From assembly GCF_014205875.1 (NCBI RefSeq), contig NZ_JACHEN010000002.1, positions 126,485 through 190,484 on the forward strand: a stretch of DNA of 64,000 nucleotides. The letters are read 5' to 3'. The stretch's first letter is position 1; every line of letters begins with the position of its first letter. The stretch comes from Anaerosolibacter carboniphilus (lineage in GTDB: Bacteria > Bacillota > Clostridia > Peptostreptococcales > Thermotaleaceae). The notes under the pieces are model-generated. The model ran no database searches, had not been told where the DNA came from, and saw only the letters and a list, made by a program, of their open reading frames with translations. Positions 61,729 to 64,000 of this stretch are shown piece after piece. The position numbers and the translations under genes are program-made.

Positions 61729-63170
61729 AGTTTTGGCAAAAAGCATTTATTGGAATTTTAATTATTTTTATTATTTCCATCAATATCTGTCTCTACCTTA
61801 CTTCTAAATATAGCTTCTCCCTTAACATGCAGCGAGATACTGACCGAGCACTGGGTGAATATCACTTCATCATGAATGGTATTCATGAAACGATGAACAG
61901 CATTTACTACCTTGAAAAAGCCGAGATGACGCCCTCCTCTATAGGGAACTTGATGCGCTCCTATGCTGACTATTATAGAAAGCAAGATGTGTTCCTTGAG
62001 CTAAAGCACTCAAACGAGCTCCTTTTCACAAACATCCCTTTTGCTGTCACATACAATACAGATAATGACGCGCTAGATTGGAATGCTGTAAAATTACAGG
62101 TACTATCAAACAATGGAAAAAACTACCTATATATCGCTGGAAAAATAGGTGGGCAATATGAAGACTATGCGCTTACTTATGTTCGTGACCTGTCTGAACT
62201 GTATCATACCCACTCCCAGCTCACTCGCTATCTGATCACGGTTACTGCATTGGTGGAAATCGTGCTCACATTGATATTGCTGTTGTTATTAAGGAAGCTT
62301 ACCCGGCCAATAAGAATTATGCAGAAGGCTACCCGTAAAATATCCAGTGGTGTATATGATGAACGAGTTAATATACCAGGCAAAGATGAATTCCATGACT
62401 TGGCAGAAAACTTCAATCAGATGGCTTCCCGCATACAAGAAAAGATTATTGAGCTTGACAAAAATGCACAAGATAAACAGCGTCTCGTAGACAATTTAGC
62501 CCATGAGCTGCGGACACCGCTTACAGCGATTCGCGGCTATGCCGAATATCTCCAGGCCACTAACACCAACGAGCAAAACCGCATAAAAGCAGCTGGTTAT
62601 ATTGTAAGCGAAACTGACAGGATGCAAAACTTAGCATTTAAATTGCTAGATTTAGCACTTATAAGAAATAGTAAGTTGGATGTACAGAAAATAATTCCCT
62701 TGGAATTGTTTCATCAGGTAAAATCAGCGTTAGAATCAAAGTTAAAGGAGAAATCCATCCAGCTGGATATTCATTCCTCATTAAATGAACTAATAGGAGA
62801 TCCTATTCTTCTCCAATCACTATTAGTGAACCTTGTAGACAATGCAGTGAAAGCATCTTCTAAGGATTCTTTCATACAACTGTCCGCTCATTTTGATACT
62901 GTACCAATACTTGAAGTAAGGGATTGGGGTTGTGGAATGGGAGAGGACCAAACTGCCTTGGTGTGGGAACCCTTTTACCGCGTGGACAAAGCTCGTTCAC
63001 GAAGCACAGGCGGTATAGGATTGGGATTATCCCTTTGTAGAGAGATCGCCCATCTACATGGTGCTGAGCTGAAGATCCACTCTTTCTTAGGAAAAGGGAC
63101 CACCGTTCAAATCGTTTTTACAACTTCTTTACAACCTTCTGAAAACTCCGTAATCCTTAGAGATGTATGA
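61725..63170 (+). CDS. Sensor histidine kinase
   Basis: The 481-residue kinase starts at a GTG with GGAGGTGG upstream. Helix 1 (about 8-28), an extracellular sensor domain (about 29-168), helix 2 (about 169-190), HAMP (about 191-243), HisKA with His260 (LAHELRTPLTAIRGYAEYL) and HATPase with LVNLVDNAVKASS, DWGCGMG and GGIGLGLSLC are all present. It phosphorylates the response regulator encoded just upstream. Signal unknown; the exported protein downstream may be part of the sensing or output. Confidence 0.95.
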   Translation: MKFWQKAFIGILIIFIISINICLYLTSKYSFSLNMQRDTDRALGEYHFIMNGIHETMNSIYYLEKAEMTPSSIGNLMRSYADYYRKQDVFLELKHSNELLFTNIPFAVTYNTDNDALDWNAVKLQVLSNNGKNYLYIAGKIGGQYEDYALTYVRDLSELYHTHSQLTRYLITVTALVEIVLTLILLLLLRKLTRPIRIMQKATRKISSGVYDERVNIPGKDEFHDLAENFNQMASRIQEKIIELDKNAQDKQRLVDNLAHELRTPLTAIRGYAEYLQATNTNEQNRIKAAGYIVSETDRMQNLAFKLLDLALIRNSKLDVQKIIPLELFHQVKSALESKLKEKSIQLDIHSSLNELIGDPILLQSLLVNLVDNAVKASSKDSFIQLSAHFDTVPILEVRDWGCGMGEDQTALVWEPFYRVDKARSRSTGGIGLGLSLCREIAHLHGAELKIHSFLGKGTTVQIVFTTSLQPSENSVILRDV

Positions 63171-63217
63171 TGTATTTGTAGTACTACATTACATTTATTG
63201 AAAAGGAGATCATCAAA

Positions 63218-64000
63218 ATGACAAAGTTTAAGACAATCGCTAAAAACACATGGGTATTTGTTGCAGCAGCCGCTCTAATCGCTGGAAGCAGCTCCGCAAT
63301 GGCTTTAACACTTGACCGTAACGTGCCCGAAAGTGTATCGGCAAATGCAGTTCGCACCACAACGAATATTACGGAGTATGTGAAAAGTCAATCTGCTGAA
63401 ACTGAAACTATCGCAGAATATACTGTTATTGACCTATCTAAGGCTGGATCTGAACGAATGGGCCTTATTAGAGAAAAGTTGAGCAAGATTCCCGGCATCA
63501 CCCCTGAGGGAATCGAAGAGAAATATAATGAGATCATTTCTAATCTTACACCCGGCGATAAAGATATTTCAGCACAGCAAGCTGCCGCTTATGCTGCAGA
63601 CATACTTAAAAAGGCCTATGGGGTTGATTTTAAAGGCTACACTGCGGAAGCAAGTTTTTCAAAAAACGCTGTTCCAAACTCTGATAATTGGACAGTAGTA
63701 TTCCGTTCACCAGAAGCAGCCCAGAATAAAGATCAAAACAGGATTGTAAGATCATATATTGCCAGCGTAAATTCTGTGAGCGGTACAATGCTTGACGCAG
63801 GTTTTTACGATGATGATTATACTACGCATATCAGTAAGAATCTGGAAGACCCTGCATGGATAGAAAAGGCAGAGCAAGCTATCTCCGTATTGCTTCCAGA
63901 GAATGTTTCCATAAGCAGCAGCAAAGTGGTATTAGCAATGCCTGAAGCCGGTGTCACCGTGGTATGTGAACTATCTGACGGTTCCGCATGCGCAGTGCGC
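63218..64000 (+). CDS. Exported protein (truncated by the window end)
   Basis: The ATG at 63218 follows AAAAGGAG, 47 bases after the histidine kinase stop. The 261 codons seen encode a signal peptide (TWVFVAAAALIAGSSSAMA) and a secreted domain with a PepSY-like feel: helix, strand and the repeated pattern WTVVFRSPEAA, SVNSVSGTMLDAGFY. I cannot name the family. It is probably transcribed with, or controlled by, the two-component system. Confidence 0.75.
   Translation, partial: MTKFKTIAKNTWVFVAAAALIAGSSSAMALTLDRNVPESVSANAVRTTTNITEYVKSQSAETETIAEYTVIDLSKAGSERMGLIREKLSKIPGITPEGIEEKYNEIISNLTPGDKDISAQQAAAYAADILKKAYGVDFKGYTAEASFSKNAVPNSDNWTVVFRSPEAAQNKDQNRIVRSYIASVNSVSGTMLDAGFYDDDYTTHISKNLEDPAWIEKAEQAISVLLPENVSISSSKVVLAMPEAGVTVVCELSDGSACAVR

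Noticed and set aside
1..64000. Prophage, integrative element, CRISPR or complete toxin-antitoxin and defence systems
   Set aside because: No integrase, structural phage genes, repeat-spacer arrays, restriction enzymes or paired toxin-antitoxin genes were found in either strand.

Overview
The window looks like a chromosomal segment of a low-GC, Gram-positive, anaerobic clostridium, possibly Alkaliphilus-like. This is inferred from the AT-rich composition, strong AGGAGG ribosome-binding sites, GTG and TTG starts, intrinsic terminators, T-box and glycine riboswitch leaders, lipoproteins, and families such as DUF2294, C_GCAxxG_C_C, FapA and PocR. I see no prophage, CRISPR array, integrase or complete insertion sequence. 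One IS200/IS605-like end remnant and one broken metallophosphoesterase are the clearest signs of decay.

Layout. 0-8 kb: an edge-truncated ABC ATPase with a double-MerR regulator and a shared operator, an orphan IS200/IS605-type right end, YciI and GreA-C-like proteins, a methyl-accepting chemoreceptor, a MATE exporter and an ABC-F ribosome-protection protein. The ABC-F gene has an elaborate leader: a perfect consensus promoter, chained nine-codon mini-ORFs on a tandem repeat, and a hairpin that hides its ribosome-binding site. 8-16 kb: hypothetical and acetyltransferase genes, a soluble PocR chemoreceptor, a C39-like cysteine protease and an ECF sigma/anti-sigma pair. 16-20 kb: a PTS_EIIC_2-type membrane protein behind a tandem glycine riboswitch, tRNA-Lys(CTT), and cstA behind a T-box leader. 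20-29 kb: nitroreductase, macrodomain protein, a MocR regulator divergent from a class III aminotransferase plus EamA exporter, and a Fur-box siderophore ABC operon.

29-40 kb: OFA-type MFS transporter, small stress and redox proteins, a lipoprotein, a nucleotidyltransferase, a TipA-like regulator with a probable internal start, a UvrA-like ATPase divergent from a WYL regulator, and a PrsA foldase. 40-43 kb: a vgb-vat streptogramin B/A inactivation pair behind a candidate attenuator. 43-48 kb: a potABCD polyamine transporter and an MFS exporter. 48-52 kb: a FapA-domain/triple-GAF operon. 52-60 kb: nitroreductase, WYL and AraC regulators, a DUF2000 protein, a PAP2 phosphatase and a large secreted fascin-like/FN3/copper-amine-oxidase-N protein. 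60-64 kb: an ABC ATPase and a two-component system in front of an exported protein cut by the window end.

Two themes stand out. First, several loci point to antibiotic defence: ABC-F, Vgb, Vat, MATE, MFS, a TipA-like regulator and a UvrA-like ATPase. Two of these carry leaders that look built for antibiotic-sensed attenuation. Second, RNA-level control is dense: a glycine riboswitch, a T-box, two attenuator-like leaders and many strong terminators.
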